Origin: an uncultured Oscillospiraceae bacterium
GTDB lineage: Bacteria > Bacillota > Clostridia > Oscillospirales > Oscillospiraceae
DNA: 64,000 nucleotides
Assembly: GCA_944385035.1 (NCBI GenBank)
Contig: CALWVV010000008.1
Location: forward strand, 40,453 to 104,452
Direction: 5' to 3'
The stretch's first letter is position 1. The number at the start of each line of letters is the position of its first letter. This document shows positions 1 to 7,453 of this stretch, piece by piece. The notes beneath the pieces were generated by a model. That model was not told where the DNA came from. It was given only the letters and a program-made list of their open reading frames with translations, and searched no databases. The translations under genes were made by a program, and so were the position numbers.

Positions 1-46
1 GCTGATTTGCAGAGATTTTGTGATGATAACCGGCATTTCCCCCTGC

Positions 47-52
47 TATAAT
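47..52 (+). promoter_or_regulatory. Candidate -10 box of the PstS-like operon
   Basis: A perfect TATAAT lies 66 bp upstream of the first lipoprotein start. No convincing -35 hexamer sits 16-18 bp before it, so the promoter may depend on an activator, or the match may be chance. Only 46 bp of upstream sequence is visible. Confidence 0.4.
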
Positions 53-118
53 AAGCTTACCCGGTGGGAACAGATTCCCACGGGCCGATCCTTTTTTCCA
101 CCTGACAGGAGGAACTTT

Positions 119-1057
119 ATGATGAAACGTGTCTTATCTTGCATAGCCGCCGCCCTTTCCCTGGCGGTGGTCCTTACCGCCTGTTCCCCCAAAACTGCCC
201 AGGGAGGCTCCGCCTCCTCCGCTCCCGCGTCCAGCGCTTCCCAGGCCCCCTTTGTGTTTACCAGGGAAAACCTGCCCCGGCTGGACGGCTCCACCTCCAC
301 CGTCCCCCTGGCCAAGGCCATGTGCGCCGTTTTGTTGGGGGAGGCGCCCGAGCAGGTGGCCGATCTGGTCAGCTTCTCCCGCACCACCCAGTCCTACCGC
401 AATCTCATGGCCGGAGAGCGGGACCTGGTGCTGGCGGCAGAGCCGGAGGGCGAGGTGCTGGCCCAGCTCCAGGAGGAGGGGCACTGGCTCTACACCCCCT
501 TTGCCACGGACGCCCTGGTCTTTGTGGTCAACGAGGACAACCCGGTGGACAACCTGACCTCTGAGCAGGTGCGGGACATCTACACCGGGGAGATCACCAA
601 CTGGAAAGAGGTGGGCGGCAGCAGCCTGGACATCGTCCCCTTCCAGCGCAACCAGGGCGCGGGCAGCCAGACCATGTTTGAAAAGCTGGTCATGGACGGC
701 CAAAGCCCCATGGAAGCCCCCGAGGCCTGGGTGCCCGACTCCATGCAGGGGCTCATCGATGCGGTGCGGCAGTATGACAACACCCCCTCCGCCATCGGCT
801 TTACCGTCTATTACTACGCCAACGATATGGAGATGGCACGGGGGCTAAAGGTTTTGTCCATTGACGGCGTCACCCCCAACGCCCAGAGCATCCAGGACGG
901 CAGCTATCCCTTCCTGAACCCCTACTATGTAGCCATTGACCAGAACACCCCCTCCGACAGTCCCACCCGGATCCTCTACGACTGGGTGCTGGGCGCCGAG
1001 GGCCAGAAGTTGGCAGCCATGGAGGGCTATGTGCCCGTTATGGAAGGAGTGGAGTAG
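119..1057 (+). CDS. PstS-like phosphate/anion-binding lipoprotein
   Basis: A 312-residue extracytoplasmic binding protein of the PstS type, predicted to capture phosphate or a similar oxyanion at the outer face of the membrane. The N-terminus has a lysine/arginine, a hydrophobic stretch and a lipobox ending at Cys22, followed by a Ser/Ala-rich linker. DGSTS at residues 56-60 and RNQGAGSQT near residue 178 match the phosphate-contacting loops of PstS. The start is the first of two adjacent ATGs, 5 bases after AGGAGG; an upstream in-frame start at 20 has no such signal. It is followed at once by a second lipoprotein gene. No pstC, pstA or pstB lies in the window, so it may be an orphan receptor or work with a permease encoded elsewhere. 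Confidence 0.85.
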   Translation: MMKRVLSCIAAALSLAVVLTACSPKTAQGGSASSAPASSASQAPFVFTRENLPRLDGSTSTVPLAKAMCAVLLGEAPEQVADLVSFSRTTQSYRNLMAGERDLVLAAEPEGEVLAQLQEEGHWLYTPFATDALVFVVNEDNPVDNLTSEQVRDIYTGEITNWKEVGGSSLDIVPFQRNQGAGSQTMFEKLVMDGQSPMEAPEAWVPDSMQGLIDAVRQYDNTPSAIGFTVYYYANDMEMARGLKVLSIDGVTPNAQSIQDGSYPFLNPYYVAIDQNTPSDSPTRILYDWVLGAEGQKLAAMEGYVPVMEGVE

Positions 1058-1058
1058 G

Positions 1059-2342
1059 ATGAAGCCCCGTGGCAAATGGGCCGCACTGGCCCTGGCCGGG
1101 GTCCTGCTGGCTGGGTGCGCCCCCCAAACGGGCGGCACATCCCAGCTCCCCGCCGGCCCCAACGTCCAGACCGACTGGTCTGTTCTCCAGGAAGAAGATG
1201 CTCTCCCCGCCGTAGGGGGGCGGTTCTACGAGCAGTATACCCCTGAGCTCATTCCCCGCAGTTCCTACGGCCCCCTGCTTCCCTTTGCAGGAAGCCAGGG
1301 CCTGACCCTGGCCTGGTGGGAGGAGGAGCCCGCCTATACCTCGCCCACCTGGTTCTATGGGCTGATGACCCAGGACGGCACTTTGGTCATGGATGCGGTG
1401 TGCTCCTCCATCACCCGCTGCGGCTACTCCCAGTTGGATGACCAGGGGCAGCGCCAGGACCACTCTCTCCCCGTCTACATCCTGACTCAGGGCAATCCCG
1501 ATCGGGGCAGGCCCGGCACCGGCACCCTGGTGGCCCTGGCTGCCCAGGACGGCAGCTGGTGGACCGATTATCAGTACTGGGGCGTCATCCCCTACCCGGA
1601 CGGGATCGCCGCCGGAAACGGGGAGGGTCTGACCCTGATCAGCGCCCAGACCGGGGAAAAAACGGGCCAGTTTACCTGGGCCGAACTGGGCATCGACGAC
1701 CCGAACGCCATCCCCTGGTTTACCGGCGACGCCACAGGCTCCGTCCAGTGGAAGGACGGCCTGCTCTTTCTGGGCACCTACGGAGACGCCAACCAAATTG
1801 CCCGCTTCCTGGACCCCGCCACCGGGGAAGTCTCCACCACCAGCGCCGAGGAGTGGTTTACCGGGTGGGACGCCTACTGGAACCAGTCCCTCTCCTGGGC
1901 CCCTGTGTCCCATGAGGACGGCACCATCACCCTCTCTCTGGGTGAGACGTCCTACACCCTTCCCTCTCCCATTCCCCAGGACGACTACCCCTCGGTGGTA
2001 GGCGGCGACCGGGTCTATTTCCTCAGCTGGGATGAACAGGGCAGCATCTTCGCCGTCACCGACCTGGAGGGAAACATTTTGATCCCGGTTCAAAAGGGAG
2101 ACCTTACCCCGCTGGACGGCACCCGGGAGGGCGGCCCCCTGCTGTTCGCCATCCCCCAGGGACCGGAATGGCGGATCCTTGACCGGGACGGAAACGAGTT
2201 CTATACCCTGCCTGGCGGAACGGGAAGCTTTTGCTATCTGGTCAACGGGCTCATTGAGGTCGTCCAGGACAATTGCATCTCCTACTATCAGCCCCAAACC
2301 GGGACCTGTATCCGCCGCACCTATGCTGGTCTGCCCGGTTAA
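1059..2342 (+). CDS. Lipoprotein of unknown function
   Basis: A 427-residue protein that I do not recognise by family. It begins with a lysine/arginine-containing signal and the lipobox LAGC (Cys20), so it should be anchored on the outer membrane face. The body is rich in Trp, Gly, Asp and Pro and has repeated short segments of the kind found in beta-propeller or WG-repeat proteins (for example LDRDGNEFYTLPGG near the C-terminus). The ATG at 1059 begins one base after the TAG of the PstS-like gene, and the SD (GGAAGGAG) lies inside that gene, so the two are surely co-transcribed and perhaps translationally coupled. A role beside the binding protein at the cell surface is inference. Confidence 0.7.
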   Translation: MKPRGKWAALALAGVLLAGCAPQTGGTSQLPAGPNVQTDWSVLQEEDALPAVGGRFYEQYTPELIPRSSYGPLLPFAGSQGLTLAWWEEEPAYTSPTWFYGLMTQDGTLVMDAVCSSITRCGYSQLDDQGQRQDHSLPVYILTQGNPDRGRPGTGTLVALAAQDGSWWTDYQYWGVIPYPDGIAAGNGEGLTLISAQTGEKTGQFTWAELGIDDPNAIPWFTGDATGSVQWKDGLLFLGTYGDANQIARFLDPATGEVSTTSAEEWFTGWDAYWNQSLSWAPVSHEDGTITLSLGETSYTLPSPIPQDDYPSVVGGDRVYFLSWDEQGSIFAVTDLEGNILIPVQKGDLTPLDGTREGGPLLFAIPQGPEWRILDRDGNEFYTLPGGTGSFCYLVNGLIEVVQDNCISYYQPQTGTCIRRTYAGLPG

Positions 2343-2372
2343 GGCGGAACTGTAAAAAAACTGTGAACACCC

Positions 2373-2401
2373 TTGCTTTTTTACAACAAGTGCGCTATGA
2401 T
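2373..2401 (+). promoter_or_regulatory. SigA-type promoter of htpG
   Basis: TTGCTT (2373-2378) and TATGAT (2396-2401) are separated by exactly 17 bp, a strong vegetative promoter. The CIRCE operator starts 5 bp after the -10 box and so covers the transcription start. Confidence 0.8.
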
Positions 2402-2405
2402 AACG

Positions 2406-2432
2406 TTAGCACTCAAGAATTATGAGTGCTAA
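2406..2432 (+). promoter_or_regulatory. CIRCE operator (HrcA binding site)
   Basis: The sequence is TTAGCACTC-N9-GAGTGCTAA, identical to the CIRCE consensus in both arms, and the dyad extends to 2402-2436 (AACG...CGTT). CIRCE is bound by the heat-shock repressor HrcA. It lies between the -10 box and the htpG start, so HrcA should block htpG initiation until protein folding stress titrates it. Confidence 0.95.
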
Positions 2433-2490
2433 CGTTATTTCTTTTAATTGTTATAAATAAACTTTACTATACACGGAGGAATCAAAAATC

Positions 2491-4407
2491 ATGGCAAAGA
2501 AGCAGTTTAAGGCCGAATCCAAGCGGCTGCTGGACCTGATGGTCAACTCCATCTACACCCACAAGGAGATCTTTCTCCGGGAGCTTATCTCCAACGCCAG
2601 TGATGCAGAGGACAAGCTGGCCTACAAGTCTCTCACCGACGACAGCGTGGATGTGAAGCGCAAGGACCTGAAGATCACCATCGTCCCCAACAAGGAGATG
2701 CGCACCCTCACCGTGTCCGACAACGGCATCGGCATGACGAAGGAAGATCTGGAGAACAACCTGGGCGTCATTGCCCACAGCGGCTCCGGCCAGTTCAAGG
2801 CCAATCTCAGCGAGGATGACAAGGCCGCCGACAAAATTGACGTCATTGGTCAGTTCGGCGTGGGCTTTTACTCCGCCTTTATGGTGGCCGACCATGTAAC
2901 CGTGGTGTCCCGTGCCTGGGGCAGCGACGAGGCCTTTATGTGGCAGTCCGACGGGGCCGACGGTTACACCATCACCCCCTGCGAGAAGGACGCCCCCGGC
3001 ACCGATATCATCATGCACATCAAGCCCAACGCCGACGAGGAGAACTACGATCCGTATCTGGAGACTTATAAATTACAGGAGCTGATCAAAAAATACTCCG
3101 ACTATATCCGCTACCCCATCGTCATGGAGGTAGAGGACTACCGCCAGAAGGAAAAGCCCGCCGACGCCGGGGAGGACTACAAGCCTGAGTGGGAGACGGT
3201 GAAGGAGTGGAAGACCCTCAACTCCATGGTGCCCCTGTGGCAGCGTCAGAAGTCCAAGGTGAAGCCCGAGGAGTATAACGCCTTCTATAAGGAGAAGTTC
3301 AACGACTGGCAGGACCCCCTGGCCGTCATCCACACCAGTGCCGAGGGCGCGGTGACCTATAAGGCCATGCTGTATATCCCCGCCCAGACCCCCTATGACT
3401 TCTACACCCGTGAGTACCAGAAAGGCCTGCAGCTTTACTCCTCCGGGGTGCTCATTATGGACAAATGCGCCGACCTGCTCCCCGACCACTTCCGCTTTGT
3501 CAAGGGCGTGGTGGACTCCGCTGACTTCTCCCTGAACATCAGCCGTGAGGTCCTCCAGCACACCCGCCAGCTGAAGGTCATCGCCTCCGCACTGGAGAAG
3601 AAGATCAAGTCTGAGCTGCTGAAAATGCAAAAGGACGACCGGGAGAAGTACGAGAAGTTCTGGGGCGCCTTCGGCACCCAGATCAAGTACGGCGTGGTGG
3701 CCGACTACGGCGCCCACAAGGATGTGCTCCAGGACCTGCTGCTGTTCTGGTCCTCCAAGGAGGGGAAGAACACCACTCTGGCCGCCTATAAAGACCGTAT
3801 GCCCGAGGACCAGCCCTTCTACTACTACGCCTGCGGCGAGAGCGTGGAAAAGATCGCAAAGCTGCCCCAGGTGGAGCGGATTCTGGACAAGGGCTATGAG
3901 ATCCTCTACTGCACCGAGGATGTGGACGATTTTGTGATGAAGGCCCTGGGTGAACTTGACGGCAAACAGTTCAAGTCCGTCAACGAGGAGGACGCCCTGC
4001 CTCAGACCGAGGAGGAGAAGAAGGCCGCCGAGGAGAAGGCCGAGGCCGGCAAGGATGTGCTGGATGCCGTGAAGGAAGCCCTGGGTGACCAGGTGAAGGA
4101 AGTGCGCATCTCCTCCATTCTCAAGTCCGGCGCCTGCTGCCTCACCGCCGACGGCCCCGTCTCTCTGGAGATGGAAAAGTATATGCGCAAGGTGGAGGGC
4201 AGCGCCCACATGAAGGCTGACCGGGTGCTGGAACTGAATCCCGACGCCGCCCCCTTTGCCGCCCTGAAGCGGGCCGTGGAGGCCGGCGACCAGGACACCG
4301 TAGCCAAGTACGCCAAGCTGCTGTACGCCCAGGCTCTGCTCCTGGCCGATCTGCCTCTGGAGGACCCCGCCGGGTACACCCAGCTGGTGTGCTCCCTGAT
4401 GGTCTGA
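2491..4407 (+). CDS. htpG: Molecular chaperone HtpG (Hsp90)
   Basis: A 638-residue cytosolic Hsp90 ATPase, the usual length for bacterial HtpG. The N-terminal GHKL ATPase domain shows ELISNASDA at residues 31-39 (catalytic Glu31, Asn35), DNGIGM from Asp77 and GQFGVGFYSAF; the middle domain contains FTREYQKGLQLYSSGV, with the dimerisation domain at the C-terminus. The ATG follows ACGGAGGA by 8 bases. It is a single-gene unit: the perfect CIRCE element precedes it and an intrinsic terminator follows. In Bacillus subtilis htpG is not an HrcA target, so the control seen here differs from that model. Confidence 0.97.
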   Translation: MAKKQFKAESKRLLDLMVNSIYTHKEIFLRELISNASDAEDKLAYKSLTDDSVDVKRKDLKITIVPNKEMRTLTVSDNGIGMTKEDLENNLGVIAHSGSGQFKANLSEDDKAADKIDVIGQFGVGFYSAFMVADHVTVVSRAWGSDEAFMWQSDGADGYTITPCEKDAPGTDIIMHIKPNADEENYDPYLETYKLQELIKKYSDYIRYPIVMEVEDYRQKEKPADAGEDYKPEWETVKEWKTLNSMVPLWQRQKSKVKPEEYNAFYKEKFNDWQDPLAVIHTSAEGAVTYKAMLYIPAQTPYDFYTREYQKGLQLYSSGVLIMDKCADLLPDHFRFVKGVVDSADFSLNISREVLQHTRQLKVIASALEKKIKSELLKMQKDDREKYEKFWGAFGTQIKYGVVADYGAHKDVLQDLLLFWSSKEGKNTTLAAYKDRMPEDQPFYYYACGESVEKIAKLPQVERILDKGYEILYCTEDVDDFVMKALGELDGKQFKSVNEEDALPQTEEEKKAAEEKAEAGKDVLDAVKEALGDQVKEVRISSILKSGACCLTADGPVSLEMEKYMRKVEGSAHMKADRVLELNPDAAPFAALKRAVEAGDQDTVAKYAKLLYAQALLLADLPLEDPAGYTQLVCSLMV

Positions 4408-4420
4408 TTTTTTCCCAAAC

Positions 4421-4462
4421 GCATGTCCCTCCGGTCATTCAGCCGGAGGGACATGCTTTTTT
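4421..4462 (+). terminator. Intrinsic terminator of htpG
   Basis: A 14-bp perfect stem (4421-4434 with 4443-4456) with an 8-base loop is followed by six T residues, 13 bases after the htpG stop codon. Confidence 0.93.
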
Positions 4463-4544
4463 CCTTGCAATTATTGCAAAAATCGATTAAAATAGAATCA
4501 GAACTCCGTTCCTTACACAGGAACCAGTACAGGAGGAAACTGAT

Positions 4545-4979
4545 ATGATTGCCATTGCTTCCGATCACGGAGGATATATGCTCAAGGAGCACATCAAAGC
4601 CTATCTGGCCGCGAAGGGCATTACCTGCGAGGACTTCGGCACCAACAGTACCGACAGCTGTGACTACCCCGATTTTGCCAAGCCCGCCGCCGAGGCGGTA
4701 GCCAGCGGCCAGTGCGAACGGGGCATCGTCATCTGTACCACCGGCATCGGCATCTCCATCTCCGCCAACAAGGTCAAGGGCATCCGCTGCGCCCTGTGCG
4801 GAGATGTGCTGTCCGCGGAGATGACCCGCCGGCACAACGACGCCAATATGCTGGCCATGGGCGCGGGGATCGTGGGCCCCATGCTGGCCGAGCGCATTGT
4901 GGACACCTTTTTGTCCACTGAATTTGAGGGAGGCCGCCACGCCCGGCGGGTAGCCAAGATGATGGAGATTGAATCATAA
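4545..4979 (+). CDS. rpiB: Ribose-5-phosphate isomerase B
   Basis: A 144-residue RpiB/LacAB-family sugar-phosphate isomerase interconverting ribose-5-phosphate and ribulose-5-phosphate in the cytosol. It shows the N-terminal SDHGG motif (Asp7, His8), the active-site Cys64 in ICTTGIGISI and the phosphate-binding RRHNDAN segment around His97. The ATG follows AGGAGGAAACTGAT. It stands alone between two terminators. The residue after Cys64 is Thr rather than the commoner Gly, so activity on allose-6-phosphate or another sugar phosphate cannot be excluded. Confidence 0.93.
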   Translation: MIAIASDHGGYMLKEHIKAYLAAKGITCEDFGTNSTDSCDYPDFAKPAAEAVASGQCERGIVICTTGIGISISANKVKGIRCALCGDVLSAEMTRRHNDANMLAMGAGIVGPMLAERIVDTFLSTEFEGGRHARRVAKMMEIES

Positions 4980-5004
4980 TCCTCCTCCCCCTTCACCCCC
5001 AGCA

Positions 5005-5104
5005 CGACAAAGGGCCCTGACCATTCGGTCAGGGCCCTTTGCCTGTGTGTGTTGTAAAAGGAGAGGGAGAAATGGGAGATACAGTTTGTAGCTTTGCTAC
5101 AAGC
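5005..5104 (-). ncRNA. Candidate Pho-controlled small RNA A (leftward)
   Basis: Read on the minus strand, three 11-bp-spaced Pho-like repeats (5160-5133) are followed after 20 bp by TATCAT (5112-5107). A transcript starting near 5104-5100 would have a 5' stem-loop (TTGTAGC-AAA-GCTACAA), a C/U-rich stretch containing CTCCCTCTCCTTTT, the sequence TACAACACACACAGGCAAA, and a 15-bp hairpin (5041-5008). The C/U stretch is complementary to AAAGGAG-type ribosome binding sites. The same order of parts recurs in copy B next door, which is the main support. The terminator's U tract is short (UUUG). No protein-coding reading is conserved between copies. A transcript has not been shown. Confidence 0.5.
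5008..5041. terminator. Bidirectional terminator hairpin (rpiB / small RNA A)
   Basis: A perfect 15-bp stem with a 4-base loop (5008-5022 and 5027-5041) lies 29 bases after rpiB. It is symmetrical, with only three T residues on each side, so it could end rpiB on the plus strand and the candidate small RNA on the minus strand. Termination efficiency is uncertain because the U tracts are short. Confidence 0.65.
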
Positions 5105-5132
5105 ATATGATAAATGAAATTTAAGGCAAAAT

Positions 5133-5160
5133 CGTGACTTTCTCGTGAACTTTTTGTTAA
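5133..5160 (-). promoter_or_regulatory. Pho-box-like triple repeat, copy A
   Basis: On the minus strand the hexamers TTAACA (5160-5155), TTCACG (5149-5144) and GTCACG (5138-5133) recur with exact 11-bp spacing. This is the layout of PhoP/PhoB binding sites (TT-A/C-ACA half sites every 11 bp). A -10-like TATCAT follows after 20 bp on the same strand. Confidence 0.55.
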
Positions 5161-5176
5161 CGTTGTGCCGCCAGCT

Positions 5177-5270
5177 GCGACAAAAAGCCCCGGCTGCCTG
5201 ACCGGGGCTTTTTGCCTGTGTGTTGTAAAGGAGAGAGAGAATAGAGATATGTCTTGTTCACTTGGCTACA
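5177..5270 (-). ncRNA. Candidate Pho-controlled small RNA B (leftward)
   Basis: This is the second copy of the element. On the minus strand, TTCACA, TTCATT and GTCATG repeat every 11 bp (5329-5302), then 20 bp, then TATGAT (5281-5276). A transcript from about 5270 would contain TCTCTATTCTCTCTCTCCTT, TACAACACACAGGCAAA and a 13-bp GC-rich hairpin followed by TTTTTG, a good intrinsic terminator. The CTCTCTCCTTT segment is a near-perfect anti-Shine-Dalgarno sequence, which suggests regulation of translation by pairing to ribosome binding sites. The architecture matches copy A exactly in spacing. Expression and targets are inference. Confidence 0.55.
5181..5214. terminator. Terminator hairpin of small RNA B
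   Basis: A 13-bp stem (5181-5193 with 5202-5214) and 8-base loop CTGCCTGA. On the minus strand the stem ends in TTTTTG. No plus-strand gene lies just upstream that needs it, which is one reason to read the unit leftward. Confidence 0.7.
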
Positions 5271-5301
5271 ATGACATCATAGACTAAGAATAAGGCAAAA
5301 C

Positions 5302-5329
5302 CATGACTATAAAATGAACTTTTTGTGAA
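5302..5329 (-). promoter_or_regulatory. Pho-box-like triple repeat, copy B
   Basis: TTCACA (5329-5324), TTCATT (5318-5313) and GTCATG (5307-5302) on the minus strand keep a strict 11-bp period and precede TATGAT by 20 bp, as in copy A. Because it lies about 30 bp upstream of the CDF -35 box it could also act on the rightward gene. Confidence 0.55.
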
Positions 5330-5358
5330 TGTTTCCGGGGTGGACGGCGGATTCCCGC

Positions 5359-5388
5359 TTGACTTGCCTCAGGGCCTCGTGCCATAAT
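5359..5388 (+). promoter_or_regulatory. Promoter of the CDF transporter gene
   Basis: TTGACT (5359-5364) and CATAAT (5383-5388) are 18 bp apart. The predicted start leaves a leader of about 45 bases before the GTG at 5439. Confidence 0.6.
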
Positions 5389-5438
5389 AATGGTTAATTC
5401 TTTGCTCACAATTTTTCTTTGCGAGGTGGACGTTTCCC

Positions 5439-6632
5439 GTGAACAGGATTCTTCAGCTTTGCCTGCGTGGGGAGGACCCCAATTCCCCCCAGGTCCGCCG
5501 CCGGTGCGGAACAATCGCCGGCGGAATGGGTATTTTTCTCAACCTGCTGTTATCCGCCGGCAAGCTGCTGGCAGGGCTGCTCACCGCCTCGGTGGCCATG
5601 ACCGCGGACGGCCTCAACAACCTCTCCGATGCAGCCACCTCCGTGGTCACCCTCATTGGATTTCGCCTGGCCGGACAGGAGGCGGACGCAGAGCACCCCT
5701 TTGGCCACGGAAGAATGGAATATGTAGCCGGGCTGATCGTCTCCCTGGCCATTCTCCTGATGGGGGTGGAGGTGGGCCGCTCCGCCGTGGACTCTCTGCT
5801 CCACGGCTCCACGCCCGAATTTTCTCCCCTGGCGGTGGGCATCCTGTGTGCCGCCATCCTGGTAAAGTTCTGGATGTTCTGGTTTAACCGGGCTCTGGGG
5901 CAAACTATCGGCTCGACGGCCATGCAGGCCACCGCCGCCGACTCCCTCTCTGACACGCTCTCCACCGGGGTGGTCCTTGTGTCCACCCTGCTGTGCCACT
6001 TCTTCCAGCTCCATGTGGATGGCCTGGCCGGCCTTTTGGTGTGCGCCTTCATTTTAAAAACCGGCTGGGAGGCCGCTCGGGACACTCTGGACCCCCTTCT
6101 GGGCCGGCCTATGGACCCGGAGCTGGCCGCCGACATTGACAAGCTGGTGCTGGGCCACGACCACATTCTGGGCATCCACGACCTGGTCTATCACGACTAC
6201 GGCCCCGGCCGGGCCATGATGTCCTTCCACGCGGAGGTCCCCGCCGACGGCGACCTGCTGGAGATCCACGACATCATCGACCACATTGAGCGGGAATTGA
6301 AGGCCAAGCACCATATTGAGACGGTGATTCATATGGACCCCGTGGTCTGCGACGACAGCACTTCTGCCCTGCGTGCCCAGGTGGATGCCCTTGCCAAGAA
6401 GCTGGACCCGGCGCTGTCCACCCACGATTTCCGGATGACGGCCGGCCCCATCCATACCAATATCATCTTTGATGTGGTGGTCCCCTATGGCTTCCGCCTG
6501 ACGGACCACCAGGTATGCGAGGAACTCTCCCAGGCCATCCACGCCCTCTCCCCCCGGTACTACGCGGTGATCCAGGTGGACCACTCCTATGTGGACGGAA
6601 GAGGAGACCAAAAAGCCTCCTCCACCCCGTAA
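5439..6632 (+). CDS. CDF-family divalent metal exporter
   Basis: A 397-residue cation diffusion facilitator, predicted to pump Zn, Mn, Fe or a related divalent metal out across the membrane against protons. The membrane domain carries the metal-site sequences DGLNNLSD (Asp57, Asp64) in helix 2 and DSLSD (Asp168, Asp172) in helix 5, with HPFGHGRMEY between helices 2 and 3. A long C-terminal cytosolic region follows from about residue 210; it is larger than the usual CTD and holds HDLVYHDYGPGR and a second ferredoxin-like segment. The DxxxD helix-5 site is more typical of the Mn/Fe-type subgroup than of HxxxD zinc exporters. The GTG start follows GAGGTGG. Metal specificity is inferred. Confidence 0.9.
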   Translation: MNRILQLCLRGEDPNSPQVRRRCGTIAGGMGIFLNLLLSAGKLLAGLLTASVAMTADGLNNLSDAATSVVTLIGFRLAGQEADAEHPFGHGRMEYVAGLIVSLAILLMGVEVGRSAVDSLLHGSTPEFSPLAVGILCAAILVKFWMFWFNRALGQTIGSTAMQATAADSLSDTLSTGVVLVSTLLCHFFQLHVDGLAGLLVCAFILKTGWEAARDTLDPLLGRPMDPELAADIDKLVLGHDHILGIHDLVYHDYGPGRAMMSFHAEVPADGDLLEIHDIIDHIERELKAKHHIETVIHMDPVVCDDSTSALRAQVDALAKKLDPALSTHDFRMTAGPIHTNIIFDVVVPYGFRLTDHQVCEELSQAIHALSPRYYAVIQVDHSYVDGRGDQKASSTP

Positions 6633-6649
6633 TTCACAAATTATTCACC
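6633..6649 (+). promoter_or_regulatory. Pho-box-like repeat before the two-component system
   Basis: TTCACA-N5-TTCACC gives two half sites 11 bp apart. A perfect TATAAT (6669-6674) follows 19 bp downstream and the -35 position has no SigA hexamer (CACCCA), as expected for an activator-dependent promoter. This is almost the same layout as the small RNA promoters at 5.1-5.3 kb, and suggests autoregulation by the adjacent response regulator. Confidence 0.65.
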
Positions 6650-6721
6650 CAAGACGTTCCTTTTGCGGTATAATAATTGCGGTATCATAAACTATAAATT
6701 ACTTAGGATGGGGTGACACTT

Positions 6722-7414
6722 ATGCCCAAAAAGGTTTTGATCGTGGAAGACGACGGAAATATCGCAGAGCTGCTCCACCTCTATTTAGAGAAGGAGGGCT
6801 TTGAGACCCAGGTAGCCAAGGACGGAGGACGGGGAGTGGAGCTGTTTCGCTCCTTTCAGCCCGATCTGGTGCTGCTGGACATCATGCTGCCCATTATGGA
6901 CGGCTGGTCTGTACTGAAAAAGATCCGGGAAACGGAGAAGACCCCCGTCATCATGCTCACCGCCAAGGGCCAGACCGAGGACAAGGTGGCCGGTCTGGAA
7001 CAGGGGGCGGACGACTATATTGTAAAACCCTTTGAAATGAAGGAAGTCCTGGCCCGGATCCATGCGGTGCTGCGCAGAACCGGCGCCGAGGAGGAGCCTG
7101 GAGAGAAAAAGCTCTCCTTTGACAAGCTGGTCATCAACCTGGACTCCTATGAGCTGCTGGTAGACAACCAGCGGGTGGACACCCCGCCCAAGGAGCTGGA
7201 GCTGCTGTTCCATCTGGCCTCCTCTCCCAACCGGGTATTTACCCGCAACCAGCTTCTGGACGAGGTCTGGGGCTTTGACTACTTCGGCGACAGCCGCACC
7301 GTAGACGTGCACATCAAGCGCCTGCGGGAGAAGCTGGAAAATGTCAGCGACCAGTGGCGGCTGAAAACCGTCTGGGGCGTGGGCTATAAGTTTGAGGTGG
7401 GCCCTGCCTCTTGA
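6722..7414 (+). CDS. OmpR/PhoP-family response regulator
   Basis: A 230-residue response regulator. The receiver domain has the acidic pair Asp10/Asp11, the phosphoacceptor Asp53 in LLDIMLP, and a conserved TAK near residue 81; the C-terminal half is a winged-helix DNA-binding domain (RTVDVHIKRLREKLE). Proteins of this family bind tandem repeats with an 11-bp period, and such a repeat lies just upstream. The ATG at 6722 is preferred to the in-frame GTG at 6713 because AGGATGGGG lies 8 bases before it. It is co-transcribed with the histidine kinase 39 bases downstream. I infer PhoP-like phosphate control from the promoter; WalR- or VanR-like roles remain possible. Confidence 0.9.
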   Translation: MPKKVLIVEDDGNIAELLHLYLEKEGFETQVAKDGGRGVELFRSFQPDLVLLDIMLPIMDGWSVLKKIRETEKTPVIMLTAKGQTEDKVAGLEQGADDYIVKPFEMKEVLARIHAVLRRTGAEEEPGEKKLSFDKLVINLDSYELLVDNQRVDTPPKELELLFHLASSPNRVFTRNQLLDEVWGFDYFGDSRTVDVHIKRLREKLENVSDQWRLKTVWGVGYKFEVGPAS

Positions 7415-7453
7415 TTTTCCGTTCCGAATACCATGTTAAGGAGGTGAGGCGTT

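Larger units (their letters stand above)
5008..5335. repeat. Two tandem imperfect copies of a noncoding element
   Basis: Copy A (about 5008-5166) and copy B (about 5181-5335) align by eye along their length. Each has a GC-rich hairpin, then CCTGTGTG(TG)TTGTAAA(A)GGAGAG, a less similar middle of about 45 bases, AAGGCAAAA, and three 11-bp repeats ending in GAACTTTTTGT. This fills most of the only gene-free stretch over 300 bases in the window (4980-5438); the rest is the CDF promoter region. No significant coding potential is seen in either copy. Confidence 0.8.

Noticed and set aside
2351-2367. TGTAAA-N5-TGTGAA upstream of htpG as another Pho box
   Set aside because: Only two half sites, read leftward, with no -10 box at the 19-20 bp distance seen in the other three sites; it lies at the end of a lipoprotein gene.
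5072-5287. Two 12-codon frames (5072-5110 and 5249-5287, plus strand) preceded by GGAGAG in the tandem element
   Set aside because: The ATGs are not at equivalent positions in the two copies and the peptides are unrelated, so conservation supports the minus-strand RNA reading instead. The GGAGAG is the complement of the C/U tract.
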